Made by a program: the position numbers and the translations under genes
From: Serinus canaria
Taxonomy: Eukaryota > Chordata > Aves > Passeriformes > Fringillidae
Direction: 5' to 3'
Assembly: GCF_022539315.1 (NCBI RefSeq)
Contig: NC_066342.1
Coordinates: 13,575,402 to 13,639,401, forward strand
DNA: 64,000 nucleotides
Notes under the pieces: model-generated
What the model was told of the DNA's origin: nothing
Database searches by the model: none
Seen by the model: only the letters and a program-made list of their open reading frames with translations
In this document: positions 24,510 to 36,880 of the stretch, piece by piece
Layout: every line of letters begins with the position of its first letter
Numbering within the stretch: the stretch's first letter is position 1

Positions 24510-24680
24510 CTTCCTGGGAAGTGGTTAAACATCACTCACTGATGGGAAGTAGAAAATAAAATATTTTGTACTTTTTTCCCTTTACTTGCACACAGGACCT
24601 TTGCTGTTGCTTTAGTAAACTGCCTTATCTTGACCTACAAGGGTCTTTTTAATATTTTATTTTCTCCCCTTTCTCTTTCC
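24510..24680 (+). mobile_element. Right part of the split LTR
   Basis: GGGAAGTGGTTAAACATCAC, AATAAAATATTTTG and CTTATCTTGACCTAC follow the order of the U5 end of avian LTRs. It is the continuation of the piece ending at 23122. The right border is approximate because the terminal bases are degraded. Confidence 0.5.
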
Positions 24681-27600
24681 TCTTGGTTGAAATAAATTCT
24701 TGTCCCCTCAACAAAAATACCAGTCCTTCCATGGCTTAGCTATGTACATTCACGAGAACATTAGAAAACAAAATATAGGGAAAAATCTGTTTATGTGCAG
24801 TAATATACAGGCTCAGTAGGAATAGAAAGATAAGTAACACCTCAGGATTCAGAAATTTAGTATTTACATATCAGAGTTTCATTCCCCATACTCCAGAGTA
24901 TTCTTTAACTTCTATCTTTAGATTTAAAAAGTAACTTTGTAGTGGGTTGACCTTGGCTACCTTAGATAACTAACCTAATATATTTCTGAGGTAAAAAAAA
25001 GATAAAATTAGATGGATTAAAATTAAATTTTAAAGAACTGCTAAAATATCAAGTCTCTATAGCTTTCTTTTTATAAAACATTGTATTAAATAGAACATGT
25101 TAAAGACAGTTCTGTTTTATGTAGTTTATATTATGAAATCTTTAGTTTGGATGAAACTACTTTAAAAAATTGTTTAAATTTCTTATATGTTGAATAGCAT
25201 TGTACTGATATAACCACAGCATAATGCTCAGAGTTGATTTCTGCAGCTGCACAAAGTAACCTGTACAACTCATTTATTAGCTGCTTTATAATTTAGGTAA
25301 GCAGTGAACTCTTCTTTTAAAACATAAAACATGCTATTGTGAATTTAAGAAGCCTTGCCTCAACCAGTTTTAACCTTCCATATTTTGGAATAAACTACTA
25401 CTCTTATTAGTTATTACATGAAGCTTTGCTAGTTATCAGTTCATAAACTGTTCTTAAAAAAATTTAAAGCCCCCACACTTAAAGAAAGAGAGAGGCAGAA
25501 AGAGAATGAATTATTTTCCTCTCATTCTCATTCAAATAAGATGCCATGATTGAGTACATCAGACAGATTTAGGTACAAGAGGGCAAATTTCTGGTTTCTA
25601 TACCAGAACTACAGTTTCATACAATGACAGTACTTTGCTACAACTTTCCTGAATTAAACACTTATAAAAATACTTTTAAAAATAATAAGGAAGGAGATAG
25701 GGTTGCCAAAAACATAGTCTAACACTTGAATTACACAGAAAAAAGAAGCATTCACAATCACAATATAAAGCATTTTAACACTAATTCAATCTCAGAAAAA
25801 GTCAGTATTGGAAGTAAGCAGTAATCAATCACCAATGCAGCTGCCTAAGGTTAAAATAGTAATGCAGGAAACCTGATATGAAGCTAACTTGAACAACCAA
25901 AAAGGAGGGTAGCGTGGGGGGGGGGGGGGGAGCGGGGCGGGGCAGGGAGAAAGGGGGGGGGGTTGTTATCAGAAATCAAGAAGACTCATTATTACTGATA
26001 AAATCCCATTAAACACATCAGAATTTATAAAACCAGAAAGTTTATGGCATATACAGAATAGTTTCACCTACAATACTGGCTACAAAAAATTAAGTTTGAA
26101 AAGATACAGAAATCCCAGAAGCACAAAAAATAAAATTCAGAGTACTAGTGAAATTAATATGTTTAGTTCAAAAAGTGACCAGCCAACAGACTGAATAATG
26201 CTGACAAAGCAAGTGAAATATTAAAAAGCTTAAGATAAAAATTATTTAGCATAACTTCTAAACCAGTATTACATAATGTTTTTTTCCTAAAGCTATTCCT
26301 ATAGTAGCTGCTCAAATCACTACATGTACTGTAAGAAAAGAAATTTTAGTGAAAAGTACTGTACTGGACCAAGTGAGAGTTGCTTCTGAATATTAAGCAA
26401 CCTTTAGAAAAAAATTTTAGAGCAACCAGCTTCTTCCTCTGTGGCTACTGTCACATTGTTTTGGCCTCTGCTGTTCTATTCAATAACAATGACACTGATG
26501 TCTCTGCTGCCTATGTGCTAGTAGTGGCAGTGACACCGCAGTAAATGGCAAGAGACGCCACAATAAAGGTGATGGAAGCATACAAAAAATGAAGTCTGTG
26601 GATTCAAGGAAAGATGTCCCCTAACACAGAAGTGCACCCAGTTTCTACAAGGGTAGACTAACATAAAGCATAATTGTGCTTTGTACCTGTAATAACCCTT
26701 CCCTGAGGGGGTGAGGAATTGACACAAGCAAACCACAAACAAAACCAAACCAGACTAAGTCATGTGCAGAGAGCAGATACCTATGGGTAGTATGCAGCTT
26801 CCCTGACCTATACTACATGAATATCTAGCAGGAAATGTTTACTTTTCTTGCTACCTTGGAATCACAAAAGATGAACATTCATTAGAATAGTTTCCCAAAA
26901 AGAATGAACAGCATTAGCATCTTTTTCTGTTAAAGCCATTTCCTTCTTGTAAGCACAGGAAGCTTTTTGTTTTTAATTTTATTTTCTATAAAAATTAAAA
27001 AGCACTTATAAACAATGTTCTCCACTTTAAATAGCTTCTCAAATATTTAATTCAGGTGCCTTAGCACTAAGAACTCTTTAAAATGAGGCCATATCACATC
27101 CTTCATACACAAATCAGTTATGCATCAAGAAAATCCTATTCATTAAGGCAACACAACCTGTCTCAAAAATTTGTGGAAAACGAAATTATATTTACAAAAC
27201 GTTGTGATGATCATCAAGTGTACATTAATTCAGGCAAAGAGGAAAATGCAAATTTCAGAATTACTGATTTTCAAGGTAACTGCCCAGTGCATCATTGAAG
27301 CTATACAAAAAAAAACCAACCCCACTGTTCTATGGGAAAGTGTATTTCCTGCTATTTCATTAGAGAACTAATGCAAAACAGAATCTGTTTTAGGAGCCTT
27401 ACTGTTGAGACAGCTCAGTTGTTGCCTTAAACATGGGGATTAAATTTAAGCAAATGGAAAGAAATCTTGCACCTGGTTTCAAAATAAGATACTACTAGCT
27501 CCTTCTCATTAAAAAAGGGGTACCAGACCAAGTTCAACTGATAAGGTAGCAAAATCTAAACCAAAAATTGGTATGTTTCAAAAACTTAAGCTATATAAAA

Positions 27601-29303
27601 TACACATTAGTTTTGCAGTAATGTTCACCAGTTCTGCAAAAGAAAGCAGCTAAAACTATCAAGGACAATCCAGTTATTCAGGAAATTTATTACTGCTCCT
27701 TTACAGCTTTTTAAACAATAAGTATCTTCTCTATGAGCCTTTCAAAATCAAAGATTCTGACGCTACTGAGAGCTACTGAATTATTTTTGTTCTGCAGAAG
27801 CAAACATAGAATTAAACTGTAAAATCATAACTTTGCTTAGAAGCAGTCATGATACTAAGCTTAACTGAGAAATTCAAACAGGAAGGGAAAACCCCAAGCT
27901 ACTTCAGCAGTTCATACATTTATTTCCCATCTGTACTACATATTCCTCGTGCAACTTCCATTGCAACAAAAAGTATATCTATAATTATACTCTTTTTGGT
28001 GAGCACAGCCTTTTCAATGTTTCAAGCAGCAGCTGATATTAGATACAGTCCATTTTATTCAAAAATGTATAGAAGAGCAAGAGCTATTAAAAGGGTTTGG
28101 TAGGTCAGCTCTGTCAAATGGAAAGCATTTTAGGTTGCAACACACATCTTTGTTAACAAAATAGTGATAGAGAGGAAGTAGTAATGAGTTTTTTTTCAAA
28201 TTCTTGACTGTCATTTGTTAGCTGGTAGTATCATTATCATTTTCTAAAAGCAACTGTCTACTTAAATTACTTACATTTTAAAGGCTTTAATTAGGTTGGA
28301 ACTTAACAAAAACTTAGTGACTAAACACTGGACCAAAATCTATTCAATTCAGGAGTCTTTTTCAACTTTTAATCTTGCCCTTCTGTCTTTGAACATTCTC
28401 AGGTGATTCCTAACCTTTATAAAACAAAATTGGCAAGAAATATACCTGTTGATTAAGTAGCCGATTTTGCACAAAACTTGACATCACACCATTTTTGCCT
28501 CTTTTTTGGCTTTGAAAAACAATTAAAACACCTCTACACTTCTTTAACACACACTAAGCAAACTGATGCACAACTATAACATTTCTTTGAAGATCTGCAA
28601 TAAATGCCAATGGAAAATTCTGTATTTCTGAATATCTCCAATGATGGAAATTCACTGAGACTATTTCCCTTTAAATCCAATCAGTATTTCCCTTACTGCA
28701 CACTGCAACTGTAGCTTCTTTTGTTTTGCACCTCAGACAGCTTGTCTTCATCCTCTGTATAAACACTCATTAGCTAGTTAAAGGCAACATTTCAAGCCCT
28801 CTTAGCTTTTTTTTTTTACCAGGGTAAAAAAACCCAGCTACCTCCAATTCTTCCTCTACATTTCATGCTCCAGCCCCCTAACCATCTTGGTGTCCCTCTG
28901 TCACAGTCCCTCCCGTTTGTCAGCATCCTTTTTTTTTTTTTTTAATGGATAATGTCATTTATATTCTGGTTTCAGACCATTTTTGTCCTCACATGCTACA
29001 GCACACTTCATTGTTACAATTGTCTTCTCGGCATTTTGAGTCCATTTTTTCATATTTTCCCTTCAACCAACTTCCATTTCTACCCCACTATCTTACAGCT
29101 TTAAGACTTGGCATAGCTTTTTCCCCACTTGATGCTACATATCACTTACACACTGTCTCACAACATGCCACATTCCACCTCCTCCATGCCATCAATAAAG
29201 CCAGTTCCCTCTGTGATTAGCCCCCTTCACACGAACAGCCAAAAGCTTTGTTCTGTCTTCTGTATACAAAGTACATTTCCAAGATCTACCACAAGTCCTT
29301 TGC
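24681..29303. other. Intron 1 sequence with G tracts, no gene
   Basis: AT-rich, unique-looking DNA. Notable items are a G-rich block at 25915-25962 and a possible 40-base CR1 relic near 28858-28900 (minus strand words ATGGTTAGGGGGCTGGAG). T runs occur at 28808-28818 and 28930-28943. No convincing ORF. Confidence 0.5.
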
Positions 29304-29308
29304 ATCCT

Positions 29309-29763
29309 TGTTGGGGTTTAGGAATGGCACTCCAAAACTACAAGCCACTCATCCCCCTGCCCCTCCAGTGAGAGAGACAAAAGGCAGAAATTATGGGTTG
29401 AGATAAGAACAATTTACTGGAAACAGAAATGAGATAAGAAACAAACTGTAACAGAAACAATATTAATAACAAAAGTATACAAAAAAAGAGGGTGACTTAC
29501 ATCCAAAAAATTCTCACCCAGCCCAAACCCTGAAGTGGGCCCCAAGACAATAAACAAAATGGCAGAGACCCTCTGCACCCATACTTTTTCTCCCAAGCAC
29601 CAGCCACACACCCTTCTTGTAAGTAAGAATTCCTTACTTCTGCCCCCCAATGGTGATCTGAGTGGTATAGAATAACAAGCTAGACATGCCTACATGGCTC
29701 CAGGCTTTACCCCCTCACAGCTATTGTGAAAAATCAACTCAGTCCTGGCAGAAAATCAGGACA
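29309..29763 (-). mobile_element. Solo LTR, 455 bp, with 5-bp duplication ATCCT
   Basis: On the minus strand it runs from TGTCCTGATTTTCTGCC to ...CCTAAACCCCAACA and is flanked by ATCCT (29304-29308 and 29764-29768). A five-base duplication fits ERVL-type integration. Shared phrases (GGCATGTCTAG, GGGGCAGAAGTAA, TACATCCAAAAAA in reverse) place the 57.2 kb LTR in the same family, in the opposite orientation. Confidence 0.85.
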
Positions 29764-29768
29764 ATCCT

Positions 29769-30355
29769 CCACCCTGAAATCTCTTGTGAACAATATTATC
29801 TTTGAAAAGCATGAAACACTTGTTGATTGTCATATATACAAGGTACAACTTGTATACCCTACTTATATAAACTTGTAAACATAACTATACTTACCTACTT
29901 CATGTATCCACAAATCATCCCATCTTTCCTGAGACTGGAAGGTTACTGCAACTTTCGGTTTAAAAGGCAGTTACACAGCTGAAGTAATGAGCTACTCTCT
30001 CATTATTTTTCAGAACTGCTAAATTCAGGAATTTATTTTATTATTTCCCTGATGAATTGCTGAATGAGTTTTAATTTAGCTTGGTACAAGAACTGTGGTC
30101 ATCAAGATTTTCTCTATCCATATATTGTCAATATTCTAGCTTAGGGCTGCTCTTCAGGCTACTGTGCGTCAGGTAAGCTAAGGTAACTGTATGTGACTTC
30201 CTGAAGCTTTGCAACTGAAAAACAGTACAAGTAAAAATATACCTCTGTCAATATTCAAAACTATTATGCTATCACACATTGACAATGGAAGTTTAGCTCT
30301 AGAAAACATCTGCTTTATACATCAGCAAGCTTTCCATTTCATTTACTTTATGCTG
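29769..30355. other. Intron 1 sequence, nothing recognised
   Basis: AT-rich stretch between an LTR and a CR1 fragment; no ORF or repeat identified. Confidence 0.5.
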
Positions 30356-30361
30356 CCCCCC

Positions 30362-30993
30362 TCGAGGAAGCTGTGGACTGGATGAGGTCTCCCCTCAGTC
30401 TCTTCCAGGCTGAACAAACCAAGTGACCTCAGCTGTGACTTGTAAACCTTGCCCTCAAGGCCCTTCACCATCTTGGTCTCCCTCCTTTGAATGCTCTCTA
30501 ATGGGTTTATATCTTTTTTATATTGTGGCACCCAGAACTGCCCCCAGGACTTGAGGTGAGGCCACCTTAGTGCAGAGCAGAGTGGGACAATCCCCTCCCT
30601 TGACCTGCTGGTGATGCTGTGGCTGATGCACCCCAGGACATGGTTGGCCCTCCTGGCTGCCAGGGAACACTGCTGACTCATATTCAACTTGTCATCGACC
30701 AGGACTCCCAGGTCCTTTTTTATGGTGCTGCTCTCCAGTCTCTTGTTACCCAGTCTGTCCATACACCCGAGGTTGCCCCATCCCAGGTGCAGAATCCAGC
30801 ACTTGCCCTTGTTAAACTTCATATGGTTGGTGGTTGCCTAGCCCTCTAGACTATCTAGATTGCTCTGAAAGGCCTCTCTACCCTCAAGGGAGTCAACATC
30901 TCCTCCTAGTTTAGTATCAATGGAAAGCTTGACATACATTCAACTCCTGCATCCAGATAATTTACAAAAACATTAAAGAGCACTGGCCCTGAA
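30362..30993 (-). mobile_element. CR1 LINE fragment, 3' terminus missing
   Basis: The minus strand keeps a 159-codon open stretch with MKFNKGKCWILHLGWGNLG, DLGVLVDDKLNMSQQCSLAA and RRANHVLGCISHSI, the C-terminal region of CR1 ORF2. The usual 3'UTR and ATTCTATGATT terminus are absent, so the left end was lost. It is an older subfamily than the 34.7 kb copy. Confidence 0.85.
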
Positions 30994-33720
30994 ATATGTA
31001 TTTCATATTGTAAGTTTGGATTTCATAAGAGACACATGAGTCTGAATCACCTCACTGTTATTTTAATTTGGACCATTCACAACATAAATTAATTGAAATT
31101 TTCTAATATATTGTGTACATAAACAGAAAAGTGGGAGCAAAAGTTGTATGATCAGTTGACAAAAGTTAGTCCCAATACTTACATCAGGAAATAGGAAGAG
31201 CAAACAGAAAGTAATATAAAAAACAAATGCAGGACAACCTGAGAGTCAGAGATGCTGAGTGAAAGTAATAGTACTACAGGTGCTGACATAAAGCACAGGA
31301 AAAATTCAAAGTAACAGCTGAACTGTTTGAGTGGCTTACTAACACTGAAACCTATGGTTTGCACACCACTCTGATTTGTTATTCATTTCAATGAGAAAGG
31401 ATAATATAGTAAATAAATAGGAGGGTTAGAAGGAGATGGCCTAATCTTATTATGAAAGGGGGCACTCCAAAGAAATCTATATATTAAATTTCTCATGCAA
31501 GTAAGGGTTGGACTGAGAAACAGGGAAAAGCACCAATCATTTCTTTATCTCCCTTTGCTGCTTCCTGTTCATTTGCAACTGCTAAAGCAAGAACAAATAT
31601 GCCTCCTTTCCTACTACTGTTGCTACTGCCAACTGTTCAAAAATAGTATTTTGCAAAAAACTTTCCTCAAATTCACATATTCTGTCTTAGTGTTTTCCTT
31701 TTCTCTCAGTTCTATTCATTGGTCAGGTTTTTTTCTATACTGCCCCCACTGCTTCATGCAAAGATCAAGAAAAAACTAGGATTAATCCTGCTCCTTCTGC
31801 TCTCTCAAGACAAGAGGGCAACACTCTGGTTTACTCAACATGAGTATTAGTAGAAACAGTGGTGACAAAGTGATGAAATATTTGAGAGCACAGATGTGCT
31901 AAACTCTACTGTCTAGCCTGCTAGTATTTCCAAATTCTTAAATATTATACAGTAATAATTTAAACTTGAGATGTATACCTGACTTCAGAAATACATGGGC
32001 AAATAGCTACAATGAAAAAAAAAAAAGAAGGGGAAAAAAAAAAGAGACAGGGAAAAATCATGGGAACTTGATAGTCAACGATGAAAATTATTCACTTATG
32101 AAAGGCATCTCATCTCCAAGTACTATAGAGACTATTTGGTGATCTAAAGTAGATTTTTTTTGTTTCACCTGTTGCTACCATCTTATCAAGAGTTGGTCTA
32201 CATGGGAAAATTGGTCACTTCAAACACTCACATCCAAAATTTCAGTCCACTGTAAAAACCCTACTGGTCCCATGTACAACACAAAAGCCTTCAGCTATTA
32301 TAGCCCAATCCTAGGGATACCCATACCTCTAGCAGGATAATTTTATAATGACAAGCACCAATATGCCAAAAATGACATGCAACAACAATGTAAAATAAGC
32401 TGAATTTTAAATAAAACCATAATTTTAAATAAAACCATATACAATATCCATTTTAAAATAAAGATATATAGTTAATATAACATCCACTAATCAAATTGAC
32501 TTAAGAATTTTTAACACATTGTTGTGCAGTCCACAAAACCTTACCTTACACCTTCTGCAATACAGTAGCATAACAGTGGCAAGCTCTGGCTTTTTTCCCT
32601 GGTGCTACTGCAGAGAAAAAAAACATCTAAGACTTAAACAAGTTACTAATATTCCTATTTTTAGACTATACAAAACATCCCCGTTGGTCTCTAGAGAACC
32701 AAACTCTAGCTGATGTTTCACTTGCCATCAAACCCATACCAGTTCATTGAAAGTTTTGGTCTACTGAATACACTGACTGAAAAAAAAACCAACCTCACTA
32801 GCTGACCTCTAAAATATCTGTATATATGTAGATGGTTAACCCATTATTTAACACAGTGTAGACAGCACTCATGAATACATAGCATACTTCCAATTGAATC
32901 CTCACGGTCCAATGAAAATGGATCATTTTGTACAGGCTCCTATTTCAGATATTAGGGCAAGCTCTTCTCTAACCTGAATTCTATTTAGTGAAGATCCTGA
33001 CCTCCTAATCCAAATTATGCATACATGCCTTCAAAGCAGTAAGGACCTCTGGGTGAAACTTCAGGAATACTTGGGCAATGCCTCCTACACTGTCAGGTAA
33101 TCCTCTTCAAAAAGCTTAATGACCCAAAATTATTTATGACTCATGAATAACATCATTAGTAAATACTAGAAAATAAGTAGCACTTCTATGAAGAGGGCCA
33201 GGCTTCAGTAGCAGTACTTCTCACAAATATTTATGGGTCTTGCAGACTTGTTCACTGGCCTGTCAAGGAATAGAGAGTTGTCTGGGTTTTAGAAGGTAAT
33301 AGGCAAAGATGCTCAATCAATATAAAATGTAGACAGGGAAAAACACTTGTGAATTAAACTGCAGTAGTTGTTATCAGCTTTTAGCAAAATGCTTGAATTC
33401 TGTGAACAATGAATAAGGTTCATATAATGACAGCATCCTTAAACCTCTTTTTCCTTTCCATCTTTTTTTAAATTACCTTTACAAAATTTAACGTATGATC
33501 AAATTTCCGAAGAACAAGCATTTAAAAATTCTATCATTTCTGATGTGGTTTGGTTTTGCTGATTTTCTTCCACACAATTACAAAGTGATAATATTTGAAC
33601 ACAACATATGCAAGCTGAAAGTTGCAATAAAGAAATATGAAAAAAACTTCTAATTCTTATAACTAAAAAAAGCCGTAGAAGACATGACATTGCCACGTCA
33701 ATAAGGATAGTAAAAGGGGA
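30994..33720. other. Intron 1 sequence with minor repeats
   Basis: AT-rich. A-rich tracts occur at 32012-32043, and an 18-base word (AATTTTAAATAAAACCAT) is doubled at 32402-32438. No gene-like ORF. Confidence 0.5.
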
Positions 33721-34364
33721 TATCCTGGTTCAGGGAAAATTTGGGAGAGAACCCCCAAAGGGGTTCCTCTAGAAAAGCAGATTCAATTGGCCCCTCCCCC
33801 AACTGAGAGAAAATATCTCCTTGGAGAAAAGTGGAAAAAACTTCTTATTAAACAATAAAAACTAAACAGTATTAAACAATAAAACCTCTTGCTGCTCCAA
33901 AAGAGATGACAAACTCAGAAAAGTTCCCTCCCTGGGTTGCCGCTTGGCTCACTCAGTCTTTTATCAGTCCCTCCGGTGCTGGAAATGCCACGGCCCACGC
34001 CCGGCCCAGTGGGCCACAGGTGCGAGCTGCCGGTGCTCTTCTGGGTGGTCAGTCCAGAGCTGGTTTAAACAGGTCCAAAGAAAAGCGGAAAAACAAAAAA
34101 TCACAGTCCAGGGAACTTCTTTGCCTCAGCTAGCTAAACTAACTAAAACAAACGAGAGCTCTGTCCCACTGTCTGTCCAACCGCAGACAAGACAGTCCAG
34201 GAGCAGGAATGTGGAGGAGTGAGTGCAGTGTCTGAAAACAAACTGCATGCTGCTTCTCTCCCCCCTTCACTCTCTGGAACAAGTCTTAAAGGGGCAAAAC
34301 TTGTTATTCAGCATAAACAGAACAGATGATTTAGAATAAAAGCATCATACAGTCAACCCAGGAA
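33721..34364 (-). mobile_element. Probable solo LTR, about 640 bp
   Basis: The left end reads TATCCTGGTTCAGGG and the right end CAACCCAGGAAA, so on the minus strand it has TTTCCTGGGTTG...CCCTGAACCAGGATA, a degraded TG...CA pattern. The interior has a CpG-rich patch (33940-34030) and ATTAAACAATAAAA-type A-rich motifs, as in LTRs. No duplication seen. Confidence 0.55.
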
Positions 34365-34733
34365 AGGGGGGAATCAAATTTAAATATTTAAACAATGAAA
34401 GGAAAAGCCAAAGAAATATGCAATAAATTAATATTATACATTCATAGCAGAAAATTCAATGTGTCTAGGTTGTCTATTTATATTCATACCTTTTTTTCAT
34501 AAAAGAATTTTTACCCACATTCTCTAAAATCATCAAAGCAGTAAGCCACACTAGTGGCAGAAGAAAAAGCTATTTCAAGAAAATCATTTGTTCCTAGATT
34601 TGCCACTCCACCTAAATAACTAAGTGATCTCACATTTATTAAATGATAGAACAATCAAAATTAAATGATCACACCCTGCCTTAAATGACAACAGCCTGTC
34701 CACACCACTAAAATAAAAATTACCATATGATTC

Positions 34734-36880
34734 TGCCCCACTGGACCTGCTGTTTGTGAACAGAGAAGGGCTGGCGTGGGATGTGATAATTGGAGGCCAT
34801 CTTGGGCACAGTGATCATGAAATGATAATTTTCTGTTCTCAGAGAAGTAAGCAGGGGTATCAGCAGAACTGCCACCTTTGACTTCCAGAGTGCAGACTGG
34901 CCTGTTTGGGAGCCTGGTTGAGAGAGTCACTTGGGAGGCAGTCCTGAAGGGCAAAGGGCTCCAGGAAAGCTGGATGTGCTTTAAAAAAGAAATCTAAAAG
35001 GAGCAGGAGCAGGCTGTCCCCATGTGCTGAAAGACGAGCCAGCAGGGAAGACCGGCCTGGCTGAACAGAAAGCTTTGAATGGAACTCGGGGAGAACAAGA
35101 GAGTGCATCACCTCTGGAAAAAGAGGCAGGCAGCTCAGTAGGACTACAAGGATGTTGTGAGGTCATGCAGGGAGAAAATTCAAAGAGCCAAAGCCCAGCT
35201 AGAGCTTCATCTGCCTACAGTTGTAAAAGACAACAAAAAGTGATTCTACAAATACATCAGCAACAAAAGGAGGGCCAAAGAGAATCTCCATCCTGTATTT
35301 GATGTGGAGGTAAACAGTGACAAACGATGAGGAAAAGACTTGGTATGCTACTTAGACCCCCACACATCTATGGGGTTGGATAGGATCCAGCCAAGGGTAC
35401 TAAGGGAGCTGACAGAAGAGGTCACCAAGACACTGTCCATCATTTATCAGCAATCCTGGCCAACTGAGGAGGTCCCAGGTGACTGGAGTTGCCAATGTGA
35501 CAACCATAAACAAGAAGGGCTGGAAGGAGGATCTGGGGAGCTACAGGCCTGTCAGCCTGACCTCAGTACCTGGGAAGGTTATGGAATGGATTGAGTGTGA
35601 TCACATGGCATGTGCAGGACAACCAGGGGATCAGGGCCAGCCAGCAGGGGTTTAGGAAAGGCAGGTCCTGCTTGACCAACCTGATCTCCTTTTATGACCA
35701 GGTGACCCACCTAGTGTGTGAGGGAAAGGCTGTGTGTGTGACTACCTGTGCTTCAGTAAAGCCTTTGATGCTGTCTCCCACAGCATTTTCCTGGAAAAGC
35801 TGGCAGCCCATGGGTTGGACAGGTGCTCTCTTCACTGGGCTAGGAACTGTCTGGATGGTCAGGCCCAGGGAGTGGTGGAGAATGGAGCTACATCCAGTTG
35901 GCAGCCAGTCACCAGTGGAGTTCTCCAAAGCTCAGTATGGGGGGCCAGCCTTTTTAATATCTTCATTGATGACCTGGACAAGGGGATCAAGTGCAAACCT
36001 CAGCGAGTTTACAGAGGGCACCAAGTTGAGTGGGAATGTTGATCTGCTGGAGGGCAGGAAGGCTCTGCAGAGGGATCTGGACAGGCTGGAGCAATGGGAC
36101 AAGGCCAATTGTATGAGGTTCAACAAGGCCAAGTGCCAGGTCCCGCATTTGAGTCACACAACCCCATGCAACACTACAGGCTTGGGAAACAGTGGCTGGA
36201 AAGCTGCCCACAGGAAAAGGACCTGGGGGGGCTGAGTGACAGCAGCTGAACATGAGCCAGTGTGTGCCTAGGTGGGCAAGAAGGCCAATGGCATTCTGGC
36301 TTGGATCAGAAATGGTGTGACCAGCAGGACCAGGGCAGTGATTGTCCCTCTGAACTCTGCACTGGTGAGGCCACACCTCGAGTGCTGTGTCCAGTTCTGG
36401 GCCCCTCACTGCAAGAAAGACATTGCGGTGCTGGAGCGAGTCCAGAGAAGGGCAATGGAGCTGGGCAGGGGTCTGGAGCATCAGGAGTAGCTGAGGGGGC
36501 TCATCCTGGAGAACAGGAGGCTCAGGGGGAACCTTCTCACTCTCTACAACTCCCTTAAAGGAGGGTGGAGCCAGGTGGGGGTCAGGCTCTTCTCCCAGGG
36601 AACAAGCAATAGGACAAGAGGAAATGACCTCAAGTTGGTCTAGGGAAGGTTTAGATGGATATTTGGGAAAATTTCTTCACAGAAAGTGTTATGAAGCGCT
36701 GGAATAGGCTCCCCAGGGCAGTGGTGGAAAGGTCACTGCAAGTGTTCAAAAACATGTAGATGTGGTGCTTAGAGACATGGTTTAGTGGTGGATCTGGCAG
36801 TTTTAGGTTAATGGTTGGACTCCATGATGTTTAAGGTCTTTTTCAATCTTAATGACTCTATGATTCTATTAAACATCACT
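34734..36880 (+). mobile_element. CR1 LINE, about 2.15 kb, near-identical core to the 1.8-3.65 kb copy
   Basis: The element is 5' truncated in the endonuclease/linker region (GLAWDVIIGGHLGHSDHEMI-type text) and continues through RT (VRKGRSCLTNL-like words, [26 protein letters not shown]) to a CR1 3'UTR and ACTCTATGATTCTA. Frameshifts break ORF2. Bases 34734-36573 match the minus-strand copy at 3650-1805 almost base for base; their long translations are identical over 60-100 residues with only rare changes. The 3' tail after 36573 is much less similar. It is antisense to NIPBL in intron 1. Confidence 0.92.

Noticed and set aside
24950..24985. Start of another LTR (GTAGTGGGTTGACCTTGGCT)
   Set aside because: Only about 30 bases resemble an avian LTR start; no further support to the right.
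28858..28900. CR1 relic on the minus strand
   Set aside because: Forty bases only, too short to list as an element with confidence.
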